NCBI RefSeq assembly: GCF_001659685.2
Contig: NZ_LXYE02000055.1
Coordinates: 31,549-95,548 of the forward strand
DNA length: 64,000 bases
Reading direction: 5' to 3'
Origin: Labilibacter marinus
GTDB lineage: Bacteria > Bacteroidota > Bacteroidia > Bacteroidales > Marinilabiliaceae
Part shown: one piece after another, positions 8,704 to 17,186 of the stretch
Layout: the number at the start of each line of letters is the position of its first letter
Position numbering within the stretch: position 1 is the stretch's first letter
The notes under the pieces: generated by a model
The model's database searches: none
What the model was told of the DNA's origin: nothing
The model's input: only the letters and a program-made list of their open reading frames with translations
Program-made: the position numbers and the translations under genes

Positions 8704-9162
8704 ATGAAAAAGTTGATTATTATTTTATTCGCACTTATAGCTACAAGTAATTGGGCAAATGCTCAGTTTTCGCACCTAAACGATGTTGAATTAAAAACAA
8801 GTGAGGATTATAAAGAATACACCGAACAGGTACTGGATTGTAGTTATTATTTGTTGATGACTCCGTTTGACAAAAAAGATTCGGAACGAACAGCAGCCAC
8901 AGAATTTATTATTCGATGGATGAAAGGAAGTCCTTCTTGCGATTTTTCAGTAAGTGACGACATAAAAACCCTCACAGAAGAAAAAGAGGAGTTAATAGGA
9001 CTGTATGCCTCGTGTTATGCTAAAGTATATCTGGAAAATGAAGAAAGCACTCAAGATATTACCGAAATTACTGAAGGCGCGGTTAGTGCATTAATACAGT
9101 ACTGTAACAACCCTAGCAATAAAATTAAGCCTACTAAAGAAATGAAAAAACGTTTAGGCTAG
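8704..9162 (+). CDS. Small exported protein of unknown function
   Basis: A 152-residue protein that I do not recognise. The start at ATG 8704 is chosen because it gives a clean signal peptide (MKKLIIILFALIATSNWANA, cleavage before Q); the upstream in-frame extension has no such character. The mature part is acidic and probably helical, with four cysteines (in LDCSYY, PSCDFS, ASCYAK and IQYCNN) that could form two disulfides in the periplasm. It ends in a basic tail (KEMKKRLG). It is monocistronic, closed by a strong hairpin shared with the efflux cluster. Confidence 0.7.
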   Translation: MKKLIIILFALIATSNWANAQFSHLNDVELKTSEDYKEYTEQVLDCSYYLLMTPFDKKDSERTAATEFIIRWMKGSPSCDFSVSDDIKTLTEEKEELIGLYASCYAKVYLENEESTQDITEITEGAVSALIQYCNNPSNKIKPTKEMKKRLG

Positions 9163-9226
9163 AAATAGGTTATAGGCATTAGCCTATTTTACACATTGCA
9201 ATTTCATATTAAGAAAAATACTCACA

Positions 9227-9261
9227 AAAAAACGGATAAGCTATGAGCTTATCCGTTTTTT
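9227..9261. terminator. Bidirectional terminator
   Basis: AAAAAACGGATAAGCT and AGCTTATCCGTTTTTT pair perfectly around a 3-nt loop, with T runs on both strands. It serves the small exported protein gene and the convergent efflux cluster. Confidence 0.9.
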
Positions 9262-9291
9262 ATACCTTATAATTTAACAGAAAGGCAACTC

Positions 9292-10566
9292 CTACTTTTT
9301 ATCTTTGGCATCAAATAGCTTATCCACTACTTCAACTAAATCGCCATTATTTAGTTTTTTAGCAATGGCACTATACGGAGCACTAACTACTTCCTCGCCC
9401 TTTTCAACACCTTCAATAATTTGAATATACTTTGTATCTTGAATACCAACTGCTACTTTCCGTTGTTCAATTTTTCCATCTACCACAACAAAAACAACCT
9501 CTGTTTTCTCTTCTTCTTTTTCTAAGTCCAAATTATCATCCTCAACTTTCGTTGTATCTTTTCGTGTAGTAACCGATTGAATTGGCACGGTAAGTACATC
9601 CACTTTTGTATTGGTTTGAATATCCACAGTGGCCGACATTCCTGGTCTAAAAGGATAAAAATTAGTTCCTTTCTCCTCAAGTAACTCTTGGTACGATTCT
9701 GGAAGTATTAATATTTTCACTTCAAAATTGGTAATCTGATCTGCACTTGTCCCTTGGGACTTGGCTGAATTAGCAATCTCTGTCACTAAACCTTTAAATT
9801 TCTGCTTAAGATAAGCGTCTACTTCAATTAATGCAGTATCCATTGAACTAACTCGAATGATATCGTTTTCGTTTACATCCACCACAACCTCCATATTATT
9901 CAGGTTAGCGATAGTCATCATTTCAGTTCCTTCAAATTGAGCAGTTCCCACTACGCGCTCCCCTTTCTCTACGTTTAAACGAGATATAGTTCCATCCATT
10001 GCAGCATAAATGGTGGTTTTGGCTAAGTTATCCTTGGCCTCATTCAAAGACGCCTTGGCATTGCGTAAAGAAGCCCTGGATGCATCCACACTAGCCTTTG
10101 CGACATTATAATCGGCCAAAGCCTGCTCATATTCCGACTCTGAAATTGTTTGTTCTTTCCAAAGTTTTTCATTTCTATTATACGATAACTCTTTTTGTTT
10201 AAACTGAGCTTCGGCTTGGGCAAGACTAGCTTCTGAAGACTTTAAAGAAGCTTGCCTTTTTTCGAGATTACGCTCATAGATATCTGGTTGAATGCGTGCC
10301 AGCATCTGACCTTTCTTCACCTCATCACCTTCCTTAACAGTCAGTAATAAAATCTCTCCAGAAACATCGGAAGAAACCTTCACTTCTACCTCTGGTTTAA
10401 TTTTACCATTAGCCGTAATGGTTTCAGTTAAAGTTCTTACCTCAACTTTCTCAATTTTTACTTTATGCTTAAATTCTCCTCCTATCCACCCTTGCTTTTT
10501 GGCAACAATTAAAAGAAGAATAATTACAACTAAACCTATTAAAGGGTATAATACTGATTTTTTCAT
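9292..10566 (-). CDS. MacA-like periplasmic adaptor subunit (second adaptor)
   Basis: Membrane-fusion protein of the HlyD/MacA family, 424 residues, that would bridge an inner-membrane transporter and an outer-membrane TolC channel. One N-terminal membrane anchor (about 5-24, VLYPLIGLVVIILLLIVAKK) is followed by a lipoyl-like half, a long helical hairpin (about 95-190, rich in Ala, Glu and Lys), the second lipoyl half (DGTISRLNVEKGERV) and beta-barrel domains. An acidic insert DDNLDLEKEEEKTE near 345 is unusual. It is the last gene of the cluster, separated from tolC by a hairpin, and the second adaptor encoded there. Confidence 0.85.
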   Translation of the reverse strand: MKKSVLYPLIGLVVIILLLIVAKKQGWIGGEFKHKVKIEKVEVRTLTETITANGKIKPEVEVKVSSDVSGEILLLTVKEGDEVKKGQMLARIQPDIYERNLEKRQASLKSSEASLAQAEAQFKQKELSYNRNEKLWKEQTISESEYEQALADYNVAKASVDASRASLRNAKASLNEAKDNLAKTTIYAAMDGTISRLNVEKGERVVGTAQFEGTEMMTIANLNNMEVVVDVNENDIIRVSSMDTALIEVDAYLKQKFKGLVTEIANSAKSQGTSADQITNFEVKILILPESYQELLEEKGTNFYPFRPGMSATVDIQTNTKVDVLTVPIQSVTTRKDTTKVEDDNLDLEKEEEKTEVVFVVVDGKIEQRKVAVGIQDTKYIQIIEGVEKGEEVVSAPYSAIAKKLNNGDLVEVVDKLFDAKDKK

Positions 10567-10649
10567 TTTTAAAATTAGTTGAGGTAATGTATTTAACGCA
10601 AGATAATAAGATTAAACAAATGCATTTTATATTTATCTAAAAATAACAA

Positions 10650-10681
10650 AAGCACCCACTCAAATAAATGAATGGATGCTT
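10650..10681 (-). terminator. Intercistronic hairpin between tolC-like and adaptor genes
   Basis: Read leftwards, AAGCAUCCAUUCA can pair along its length with UGAGUGGGUGCUU, using two G-U pairs, around a 6-nt loop. UUGUUAUUUUU follows. It could end most transcripts after the TolC-like gene or act as an attenuator that lowers expression of the last adaptor. Confidence 0.6.
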
Positions 10682-10714
10682 CGCAATTATTAAACCCACA
10701 CTATCTTGAAGTTT

Positions 10715-12052
10715 TTACAACTGTATTGGGACACCTTTATAAAAATCAAGAATTTTATTTCTCAAAATATACTCATATTTCGATTGTATAAGATTTGATT
10801 GAGCTCTTGTAAAATCCGTTTTAGCCACATTGTAATCCACTGAATTTACCAAACCAACATTAAACTTTTCCTCCGTATATCGAAATGATTCTTTAAATGA
10901 TTCCACAGCCTCATTACTAGAAATATACTTATTATGCGCAGCCAAAGCATCAGCATATGCTTGCTGTATCTCTTTGCGTAAGGTTAATTTTGCCTGACTT
11001 AAAGCATAATTTGCATCGATCACTCGTACTCTTGCATTTTTTACACTATTTCTGGTCTGTAACTTATTAAAAATAGGCACGTTTAATGTAGCTCCTATAT
11101 ATAAGTTTTTCGTCGAATTAATTTGGTCGCCTAAAGGTCTGTTAATTTTATCTGGATCATCTTCAAGCCATATAGCATTTGCTCCCCAACTTCCATCAAT
11201 ACTTAAGCGTGGATAATATCCGCTCTTGGCAATATCTACCTCAACTTCAGAACTTTGCAGATTATAGTTTGCACCCTTAATCTCTGGCATAATATCAATC
11301 GCCATTTTATAAACATCAACAGGTTTAGCCAAGTTGATTTCATTCACTTCTGGAATTACTGGCGAAATTACATCAAACTCAGCAACATATTCTAAATCTA
11401 ACAACTGCGCCAAATTTAATAATGATAAACCTAGATTATTTTTTTGCGTAGTCACATTAAGAGCTTCTTTTGCTGCTTGAGATTTAATTTCAAGATAACT
11501 ACCCTTAGCTTGACTACCAGCGTCAACCAACTTTTTACTTCTTTCAACCTGCTGGTTGGTTACCTCATATTGTTCTTCAGCAATAGCTAATAACTCCTTA
11601 TCAAATAAAATTTGAAGATATTGACTCGTTATGCGTAGTGAAATATCATTTTTTATTTCCTCCGCCAAAGCCATGGTAGCCATTAAATCTATTTGATTTT
11701 GCTTGATTTTATTACTTAAATTGAATCCATTAAACACATCGACAGAAGAGCCAACTCCTAAACTAAACGAACTATTGTTTACCTCAATATTTTGGGCAGC
11801 TTGCTGAACCCAAGTATATCCATAGCTTAGGCCATAACTTGTGCGCCCGTTTAAATCAGGTAAACGATTTAATTTACTTTGATCTAATTTTGTTTGCTGC
11901 AATTGATTATTCACTTCCTGCCTCTTAATAGTAATATTATTATCCAAGGCATAGGTAATACATTTCTCTAATGTCCATGCTTCTTGCGCCTTTACATTGG
12001 CTGCTTGCACAAAAAGAATGATAACAAGTAATGACAATATCTTATTCATCAT
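10715..12052 (-). CDS. TolC-family outer-membrane efflux protein
   Basis: 445-residue outer-membrane channel component. A signal peptide (ends NVKAQ at residue 23) precedes two copies of the OEP repeat, each with a long helical hairpin. Characteristic pieces are WTLEKCITYALDNN at the mature N-terminus, the RLPDLNG/GLSYGY strand segment, and the second-repeat equivalent YYPRLSIDGSWG with NVPIFNKLQTRN. Length is normal for the family. It lies between two adaptor genes and is expected to form the exit duct of the MacAB-like pump. Confidence 0.92.
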   Translation of the reverse strand: MMNKILSLLVIILFVQAANVKAQEAWTLEKCITYALDNNITIKRQEVNNQLQQTKLDQSKLNRLPDLNGRTSYGLSYGYTWVQQAAQNIEVNNSSFSLGVGSSVDVFNGFNLSNKIKQNQIDLMATMALAEEIKNDISLRITSQYLQILFDKELLAIAEEQYEVTNQQVERSKKLVDAGSQAKGSYLEIKSQAAKEALNVTTQKNNLGLSLLNLAQLLDLEYVAEFDVISPVIPEVNEINLAKPVDVYKMAIDIMPEIKGANYNLQSSEVEVDIAKSGYYPRLSIDGSWGANAIWLEDDPDKINRPLGDQINSTKNLYIGATLNVPIFNKLQTRNSVKNARVRVIDANYALSQAKLTLRKEIQQAYADALAAHNKYISSNEAVESFKESFRYTEEKFNVGLVNSVDYNVAKTDFTRAQSNLIQSKYEYILRNKILDFYKGVPIQL

Positions 12053-12098
12053 GTTAGTCTGCTTAAATTAATTTTTAAATGTTTAAGGTTAATGATAA

Positions 12099-13181
12099 TT
12101 ATGATTTTGGCACTTTAATCTTATCATCTTTTTGAACTCCCGACTTAACCTCAATCTGGATACCGTCCGAAAGACCTGTTTCAATTTCTTTCTTTTCAAA
12201 CTGTTGCTCAGCCACCTCTACTTCAACAAATGCGGTATCGTTACTAAATTGCAAAAGTTTTTCGTTTATAGATAAAACACTATCTCTTCTGTCTAAAACA
12301 ATATCTGCATTAGCGCTATATCCAGCTCTAATAAACTGACCTTCTTTTAAATTAACGTCAGCTTTAATTTCAAACTGAATTGCACCATTTTCTTCTACGC
12401 CTTTAGGCGAAATATACTCAAGCTTCGCATCAAATTTTTCTCCTTCAATGGCTCCGATAGAAAGTAACAAATCCATACCTTCTTTAATTTTACCAACTTC
12501 GGTCTCATCAACTTTTCCTTCAAAAATCATTTCACCCATATCAGCCAAAATAGCTACAGTTGTTCCATCATTAAATGTGTTACTTTTAATCACTGAATTT
12601 CCAACTTCAACAGGAACATCTAAAACCATACCCTCGATAGTTGCCTTAATTATGGTATTTGTTTGAGCTCCCATATTTTTGGTTACACCTTCTTTAATTA
12701 ACTGAAGGTTATTATCTGCAGCATTCACATCTTCTTTAGCATTTTCATAGCCCATTAATTGATCTAAATATTCTGATTCAGCAATAACACCATTATCATA
12801 CAAATCCTTCTTTCTCTTGTACTCAATTTCGGCATTTTTAAATCTAATCTTAGCTTTATTCAATTGACTCTCGGCATTATTAACTTGAACCATTTCAGGT
12901 ATAATCTGAATTTTAGCAATCAGATCACCTTTCTTCAATAAATCACCAGGCTCCGTATAAATTTCGGTAATAATTCCAGACTCCTGAGGTTTGATCTCAA
13001 TTTCTTGTCTTGGCACAACAGAACCTGTTGCTACTGTTTTTTTTACGATATCCTTAAACTCGGCAGATTCGGTTTTGAATACTACCTCTTTTTCTCTGGA
13101 CTGATCGTATAAATAATAGAAGCCGCCTACAAAAACAAATGCGAACACTACTATAAGGATGATGTTTCTAACTCTTTTCAT
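12099..13181 (-). CDS. MacA/HlyD-like periplasmic adaptor subunit (first adaptor)
   Basis: 360-residue membrane-fusion protein. One N-terminal membrane segment (about 5-24, NIILIVVFAFVFVGGFYYLY) is followed by the lipoyl domain (VPRQEIEIKPQESGIITEI, GDLLKKGD), a helical hairpin at about 95-165, and the second lipoyl half around IEGMVLDVPVEVGNSV. The C-terminal barrel ends with GVQKDDKIKVP. It is placed directly after the permease genes, the standard MacB-MacA neighbourhood in Bacteroidota, and is probably the main partner of this transporter. Confidence 0.87.
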   Translation of the reverse strand: MKRVRNIILIVVFAFVFVGGFYYLYDQSREKEVVFKTESAEFKDIVKKTVATGSVVPRQEIEIKPQESGIITEIYTEPGDLLKKGDLIAKIQIIPEMVQVNNAESQLNKAKIRFKNAEIEYKRKKDLYDNGVIAESEYLDQLMGYENAKEDVNAADNNLQLIKEGVTKNMGAQTNTIIKATIEGMVLDVPVEVGNSVIKSNTFNDGTTVAILADMGEMIFEGKVDETEVGKIKEGMDLLLSIGAIEGEKFDAKLEYISPKGVEENGAIQFEIKADVNLKEGQFIRAGYSANADIVLDRRDSVLSINEKLLQFSNDTAFVEVEVAEQQFEKKEIETGLSDGIQIEVKSGVQKDDKIKVPKS

Positions 13182-13275
13182 GTGTATAAGTTTAATTTTA
13201 TTAAGGTCATATTGAAGTCGCTACTTTATTCTTTTTTGCCAAAAATTAGAGCAACTCAGTTATAGTATTTTATTA

Positions 13276-14541
13276 TTAATTCTCCTGACGGATAGCCTCA
13301 ATTGGTTTAATAGCTACAGCTCTTCTGGAAGGTATAACTCCTGCCAAAACCCCTGAAAATATTAATATTAACAATGACGTTACGGCAACCGTAAAATTCA
13401 CCTCTGGATTTAAAAAACCAGAATCCGCAGATGGATTACTCCCTATCGCTTGGCTTATTCCTTCAACAATAAGAACGCCGAAGAACATTCCTAAAAATCC
13501 TGCTAAGCCTGTTAAAAAAACCGACTCGGTAATAATTGTTGATATAATATTGAGAGGTGAAGCACCAATAGCTCGTTTAATACCAATCTCTTGTGTTCTT
13601 TCTTTAATGATGATAAGCATGATATTACTAATTCCAATAACACCAGCCAGTAAAGTACCAATTCCTACTATCCAAACTAGAATGTTGATGCCTAAAAATA
13701 ATCCGCTCATTTTCTTAAACTCTTCACCAACATTATTAGAACCCATGGCACCTTCGTCCTCAGGGTGAATATCATGTCGTTTGGCTAATAAGGCCTTCAC
13801 TTCCTTCTCAACCTTCATGATATCATATTCCGGCTTTGCGGTAATAGCAAAATAACCTACAATATTATTATAGTTGTAAACTACCTGACAAGTTGAAAAT
13901 GGAATAAAAACCGTTTGGTTTTGTTGCTCTCCCCAACGTTGAGAATGTTTGGATTCATAAGTTCCGATTACCTGAAAATATATTTCACCAATACGGATAT
14001 ATTTATTTAACGGGTCCTCATCCTTCTCAAACAAATCATTATACACCGTTTTACCAATAATGGCTACTTTACGATTACCTTTCAAGTCCATCTCATTGAT
14101 AAACCTTCCGTGCTTTATGCTTACTGGGTCAATTTTATAATCTTCAGGTATGATACCCGTTACCTCGTATGAACCTTCTTGCAATCCACGACTAACAAGC
14201 GATGCATTCTGATATCCTCCTCCTTGCATTCTTGGTGCAATAATATCTATACCTGCAATGTTATCTTTCATAGCCTGTTTATCCTCATACTTAAAATAGT
14301 ATCTCCTATTTCGAGGAAAACCTTTATAGGGTTTCGATGTTGGTTGCGTCCAAACGAACATACTATTCGTGGCAAAGTCGCCCATATTAGCATAAACACC
14401 ATTCTCAAGACCTTTACCCGCACCCATCATCAGCATGAGCATAAAGATGCCCCAAAAAACACCAAAGCCTGTTAAGAAAGTACGCAGCTTATTTTTTTTC
14501 AGCGTATAAAATATTTCTTGCCATTTATCTAAATCAAACAT
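13276..14541 (-). CDS. MacB-like ABC transporter permease (distal)
   Basis: 421-residue permease with the MacB architecture: one N-terminal transmembrane helix (about 20-43, LRTFLTGFGVFWGIFMLMLMM), a large periplasmic MacB_PCD domain (about 50-275), and three C-terminal helices in an FtsX domain. RTQEIGIKRAIGASPLNIIS is the coupling segment that contacts the ATPase, and PSRRAVAIKPIEAIR is the typical C-terminus. It lacks its own ATPase domain and must use the subunit at 15766. It is 11 nt downstream of the paralogous permease, which suggests a heterodimeric transporter. Confidence 0.9.
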   Translation of the reverse strand: MFDLDKWQEIFYTLKKNKLRTFLTGFGVFWGIFMLMLMMGAGKGLENGVYANMGDFATNSMFVWTQPTSKPYKGFPRNRRYYFKYEDKQAMKDNIAGIDIIAPRMQGGGYQNASLVSRGLQEGSYEVTGIIPEDYKIDPVSIKHGRFINEMDLKGNRKVAIIGKTVYNDLFEKDEDPLNKYIRIGEIYFQVIGTYESKHSQRWGEQQNQTVFIPFSTCQVVYNYNNIVGYFAITAKPEYDIMKVEKEVKALLAKRHDIHPEDEGAMGSNNVGEEFKKMSGLFLGINILVWIVGIGTLLAGVIGISNIMLIIIKERTQEIGIKRAIGASPLNIISTIITESVFLTGLAGFLGMFFGVLIVEGISQAIGSNPSADSGFLNPEVNFTVAVTSLLILIFSGVLAGVIPSRRAVAIKPIEAIRQEN

Positions 14542-14552
14542 ACTATTTCGTT

Positions 14553-15773
14553 TTATTCGTCGCGTAATGCAACAATGGGCTTAATTCTAGATGCTCTTCG
14601 AGCGGGTACATAACCTGCTAAAGCGCCAGCTAACACAATGAGTAAAGCGGCTCCAATAGCTATATTAAAATCAACACCTGGATTTCTGAAAAAATCTGAA
14701 GCTGGTAATCCTGAGGCTAGCTCCAGTAACCCTACCCCCACCAACAAACCAAAGAATCCAGCTATTGAGGTAACTATAATCGACTCTTGAAGAATTAAAC
14801 TAACTACCGATCCAGGAGAGGCTCCAATGGCCTTTCTAATTCCTATTTCTTTGGTTCGTTCTTTGACTACAATAATCATTATATTACTTACTCCAACAAT
14901 ACCTGCAATGATGGTAAAAATACCTATGACCATAACAAACATGCTAATTCCAGTAAAAATGGCTTGGGTTTGCTGATAATTTTCTAGTACATTATATCCT
15001 CCTAACGCTCTAGTATCTTCAGGATTAAAGCGGTATTTGTCCGCTATAATACTCCTAACTTCCTGATACATTGCCTGACTTTCTTCCAAAGTACTTTCTC
15101 CAGTTGTAAAAGCTATACTTCCAACATCTTGTTGTCTTCCAAAAACCTTTTGAGCCACCGTCATAGGTATATAAAAACGTTCCGTCTCGCCAGGATGAAC
15201 ATCATCAAAAATTCCAATTACCTTATGCGGTATTCCTCTTATCTTAATATATTCACCTATCGGATTTTCATCCTTGCATAGTCTTTCTTTAGCTTTTCGT
15301 CCAATAACTGTGACTTTTCGAGCTTCTTTTATATCAATTAAATTAAGCAATCTTCCCTCAGCCAATTGAACCGATTCTATGTGCTGATACCCTTCTAAGA
15401 TTCCCATCACCTGAAAGGTTCCATACTCATTTTTATAATTGATTAATGAGCCCCACATTCCAATTCTACCTGTTAAATGTCCTAGCTCTGGTATCTTTTT
15501 CTGAATCAGTTCAAGGTCCTCATCTTTTAAAGAAATTCTTCTTCCAACATTTAATCCGTCATGTGCCATAGAAGTTTGTCCGCCCCATAAAAATGCACTA
15601 TTCTTAGCATCACTAAAGTTGTGCATTACCCCTCGCTCAAGCCCTTTACCTGCACCTAAAAGAATAACCAGGATGAAAATCCCCCAAAAAACACTAAAGC
15701 CTGTTAAGAAAGACCTTAGCTTATTCTTTTTCATGGTACTTATTATTTCCTGCCAATTACTTAAATCAAGCAT
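14553..15773 (-). CDS. MacB-like ABC transporter permease (proximal)
   Basis: 406-residue paralog of the next gene with the same design: an N-terminal helix, a periplasmic domain at about 50-260, and three C-terminal helices. The coupling motif reads RTKEIGIRKAIGASPGSVVS and the end is PARRASRIKPIVALR. Its first codons overlap the last 8 nt of the ATPase gene, so translation is probably coupled. The two permeases have similar N-termini (NWQEI..TMKKNKLRSFLTGF against KWQEIFYTLKKNKLRTFLTGF), showing an ancestral duplication. Confidence 0.9.
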   Translation of the reverse strand: MLDLSNWQEIISTMKKNKLRSFLTGFSVFWGIFILVILLGAGKGLERGVMHNFSDAKNSAFLWGGQTSMAHDGLNVGRRISLKDEDLELIQKKIPELGHLTGRIGMWGSLINYKNEYGTFQVMGILEGYQHIESVQLAEGRLLNLIDIKEARKVTVIGRKAKERLCKDENPIGEYIKIRGIPHKVIGIFDDVHPGETERFYIPMTVAQKVFGRQQDVGSIAFTTGESTLEESQAMYQEVRSIIADKYRFNPEDTRALGGYNVLENYQQTQAIFTGISMFVMVIGIFTIIAGIVGVSNIMIIVVKERTKEIGIRKAIGASPGSVVSLILQESIIVTSIAGFFGLLVGVGLLELASGLPASDFFRNPGVDFNIAIGAALLIVLAGALAGYVPARRASRIKPIVALRDE

Positions 15774-16470
15774 AGGTCATAATTTTATGTGTTTTTTCGC
15801 TTTCAATTAATCCATCTTTAAGTTTAATTAAACGATGGGTTTTTTCGGCGATATCGTGCTCATGAGTAACAATCACGACTGTAATACCAGAGTTATTTAC
15901 TTCTTGTAAAATATCCATCACTTCGTAAGATGTTTGCGTATCCAAAGCTCCTGTTGGCTCATCGGCAAGTATTACTTTTGGTTTAGATATCAAAGCTCGT
16001 GCAATAGCTATCCTTTGTTTTTGACCTCCTGACAATTCGCTTGGCATATGATCTGCCCAATCCTTTAGCCCCAGTCTTTCTAGATATTCCAAAGCAATTT
16101 CATTCCTTTTTTTACGAGGCACACCTTGGTAGTATAACGGTAGGGCTACATTCTCAACTGCATTTTTAAACGAAATCAGATTAAACGATTGAAAAATAAA
16201 GCCGATATACTGATTTCGAAATGCAGCAGCTTTCTTCTCATTCATCTTCTGAATTAGAATGTCGTTGAGATAATATTCCCCTTTATCGTAGTTATCAAGG
16301 ATCCCTAAAATATTAAGTAGAGTGGACTTTCCTGAACCAGACGATCCCATAATGGAAACCATCTCGCCTTCTTTAATATCCACATCTATGCCTTTTAAAA
16401 CATGTAGTGAATTTGCCCCAGTTATATAGGACTTGTGTAAAGAATTTACTTTTATGACGCTTTTACTCAC
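15766..16470 (-). CDS. ABC transporter ATP-binding protein, MacB/LolD type
   Basis: Cytosolic ATPase of the tripartite pump, 234 residues from the GTG at 16470. Walker A GSSGSGKST is at residues 42-50, the Q-loop is in FIFQSFN, the ABC signature LSGGQ at 146-150, Walker B VILADE at about 166-171, and the H-loop in VIVTHEHD. No ATG lies near the start. The family normally begins close to IKVNSLHKSY, which favours GTG 16470; a TTG at 16509 would add 13 residues. It is the first gene of the efflux cluster and overlaps the first permease gene. Confidence 0.9.
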   Translation of the reverse strand: MSKSVIKVNSLHKSYITGANSLHVLKGIDVDIKEGEMVSIMGSSGSGKSTLLNILGILDNYDKGEYYLNDILIQKMNEKKAAAFRNQYIGFIFQSFNLISFKNAVENVALPLYYQGVPRKKRNEIALEYLERLGLKDWADHMPSELSGGQKQRIAIARALISKPKVILADEPTGALDTQTSYEVMDILQEVNNSGITVVIVTHEHDIAEKTHRLIKLKDGLIESEKTHKIMTYA

Positions 16471-16553
16471 CTGTAGATGTTTTATGGTTGATATTCTAAA
16501 ATATGACAATTCTCATATCAACCAGCGTTCCAAAAACAACAATTCGCTGTATT

Positions 16554-16569
16554 TGTGCAAATTAGCACA
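16554..16569. promoter_or_regulatory. TGTGC-N6-GCACA palindrome upstream of the efflux cluster
   Basis: TGTGCAAATTAGCACA has the 5-6-5 geometry of CRP/FNR-family operators (TGTGA-N6-TCACA in CRP), differing in the inner base of each arm. It lies about 84-99 nt upstream of the likely ATPase start. A second palindrome, GTTCATAAATGAAC, lies at 16601-16614. Function is inferred from shape alone. Confidence 0.35.
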
Positions 16570-16726
16570 TAATCATAAGTGAGTACTCAAGGTGGTAAGT
16601 GTTCATAAATGAACCAGCGATGTACGATTACGAACACTAATCCGAAATCACTACACCTTTTAATCTGTAGAAATGTAAAACTTCTTTGTTTCCTCTTAAG
16701 TTCAGTTGTTGGTTTTAAGCTCTCCT

Positions 16727-16954
16727 CTATGCTTTAGACACTTTCCAATAACCTGTACTAAAAGATAAGACTAATGTAAACACTAAACTTATAACGAATG
16801 CTAGAACAGTAATATTAGAATCCGACTCTGGTAAAGAATGATACTCTAATAATAAAGAATACATCTTAGTTATAAAAAGTTTAAGTAATACAGTTGTTAA
16901 TGTTAATAGTGCCGAAAAAGCTAAAAAGCGTAATCCAAATTTAACGTAATTCAT
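16727..16954 (-). CDS. Small two-helix membrane protein, unknown function
   Basis: A 75-residue protein with two predicted transmembrane helices (about 8-29 and 46-68) joined by a short polar loop (YHSLPESDSN). I recognise no family. It begins at an ATG, is in the same direction as the efflux cluster, and sits between the phased repeat array and that cluster, so it could be a first, separately started cistron. Small membrane proteins of this shape can be chance open frames in AT-rich DNA, so its reality is moderate. Confidence 0.5.
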   Translation of the reverse strand: MNYVKFGLRFLAFSALLTLTTVLLKLFITKMYSLLLEYHSLPESDSNITVLAFVISLVFTLVLSFSTGYWKVSKA

Positions 16955-17027
16955 ACCAAGTATTTATCGTGTTGTTTATCTATCAAGAGCTAAAGTACTA
17001 CAACTATAAAAAGAAGTGCTATTATTA

Positions 17028-17103
17028 GCGTGACAAATGCGTGACAGGACTGTGACAAATGTGTGACATCAAAAAGGCAAAGCGTGACCAAAGCGTGACA
17101 AGC
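17028..17103. repeat. Phased array of six GTGACa repeats, 11-bp period
   Basis: The hexamer GTGACA occurs at 17030, 17041, 17052, 17063 and 17095, and GTGACC at 17084. Four consecutive units are exactly 11 bp apart, a degenerate unit fills the gap around 17074, and the last two are again 11 bp apart. On the minus strand each unit reads TGTCACNNNNN, close in shape to the 11-bp direct repeats bound by PhoB/OmpR-type response regulators. It is 76-127 nt upstream of the small membrane protein gene and beyond the end of the barrel gene. Confidence 0.75.
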
Positions 17104-17186
17104 CACAAACACGTACCTACAAGACAATTACACGTGTCATATCTTTATCATTTAAAGATGATAAGATTTTGAATGATAAAAAATCG

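Noticed and set aside
9292..16470. RND-type pump instead of an ABC pump
   Set aside because: The adaptors resemble both classes, but no RND inner-membrane protein (about 1000 residues) is encoded, while an ABC ATPase and two MacB-like permeases are.
17028..17103. Phased GTGACA units read as a CRISPR-like or satellite repeat
   Set aside because: The unit is 11 bp with no spacers of CRISPR length, and no cas genes are near. An operator array fits better.
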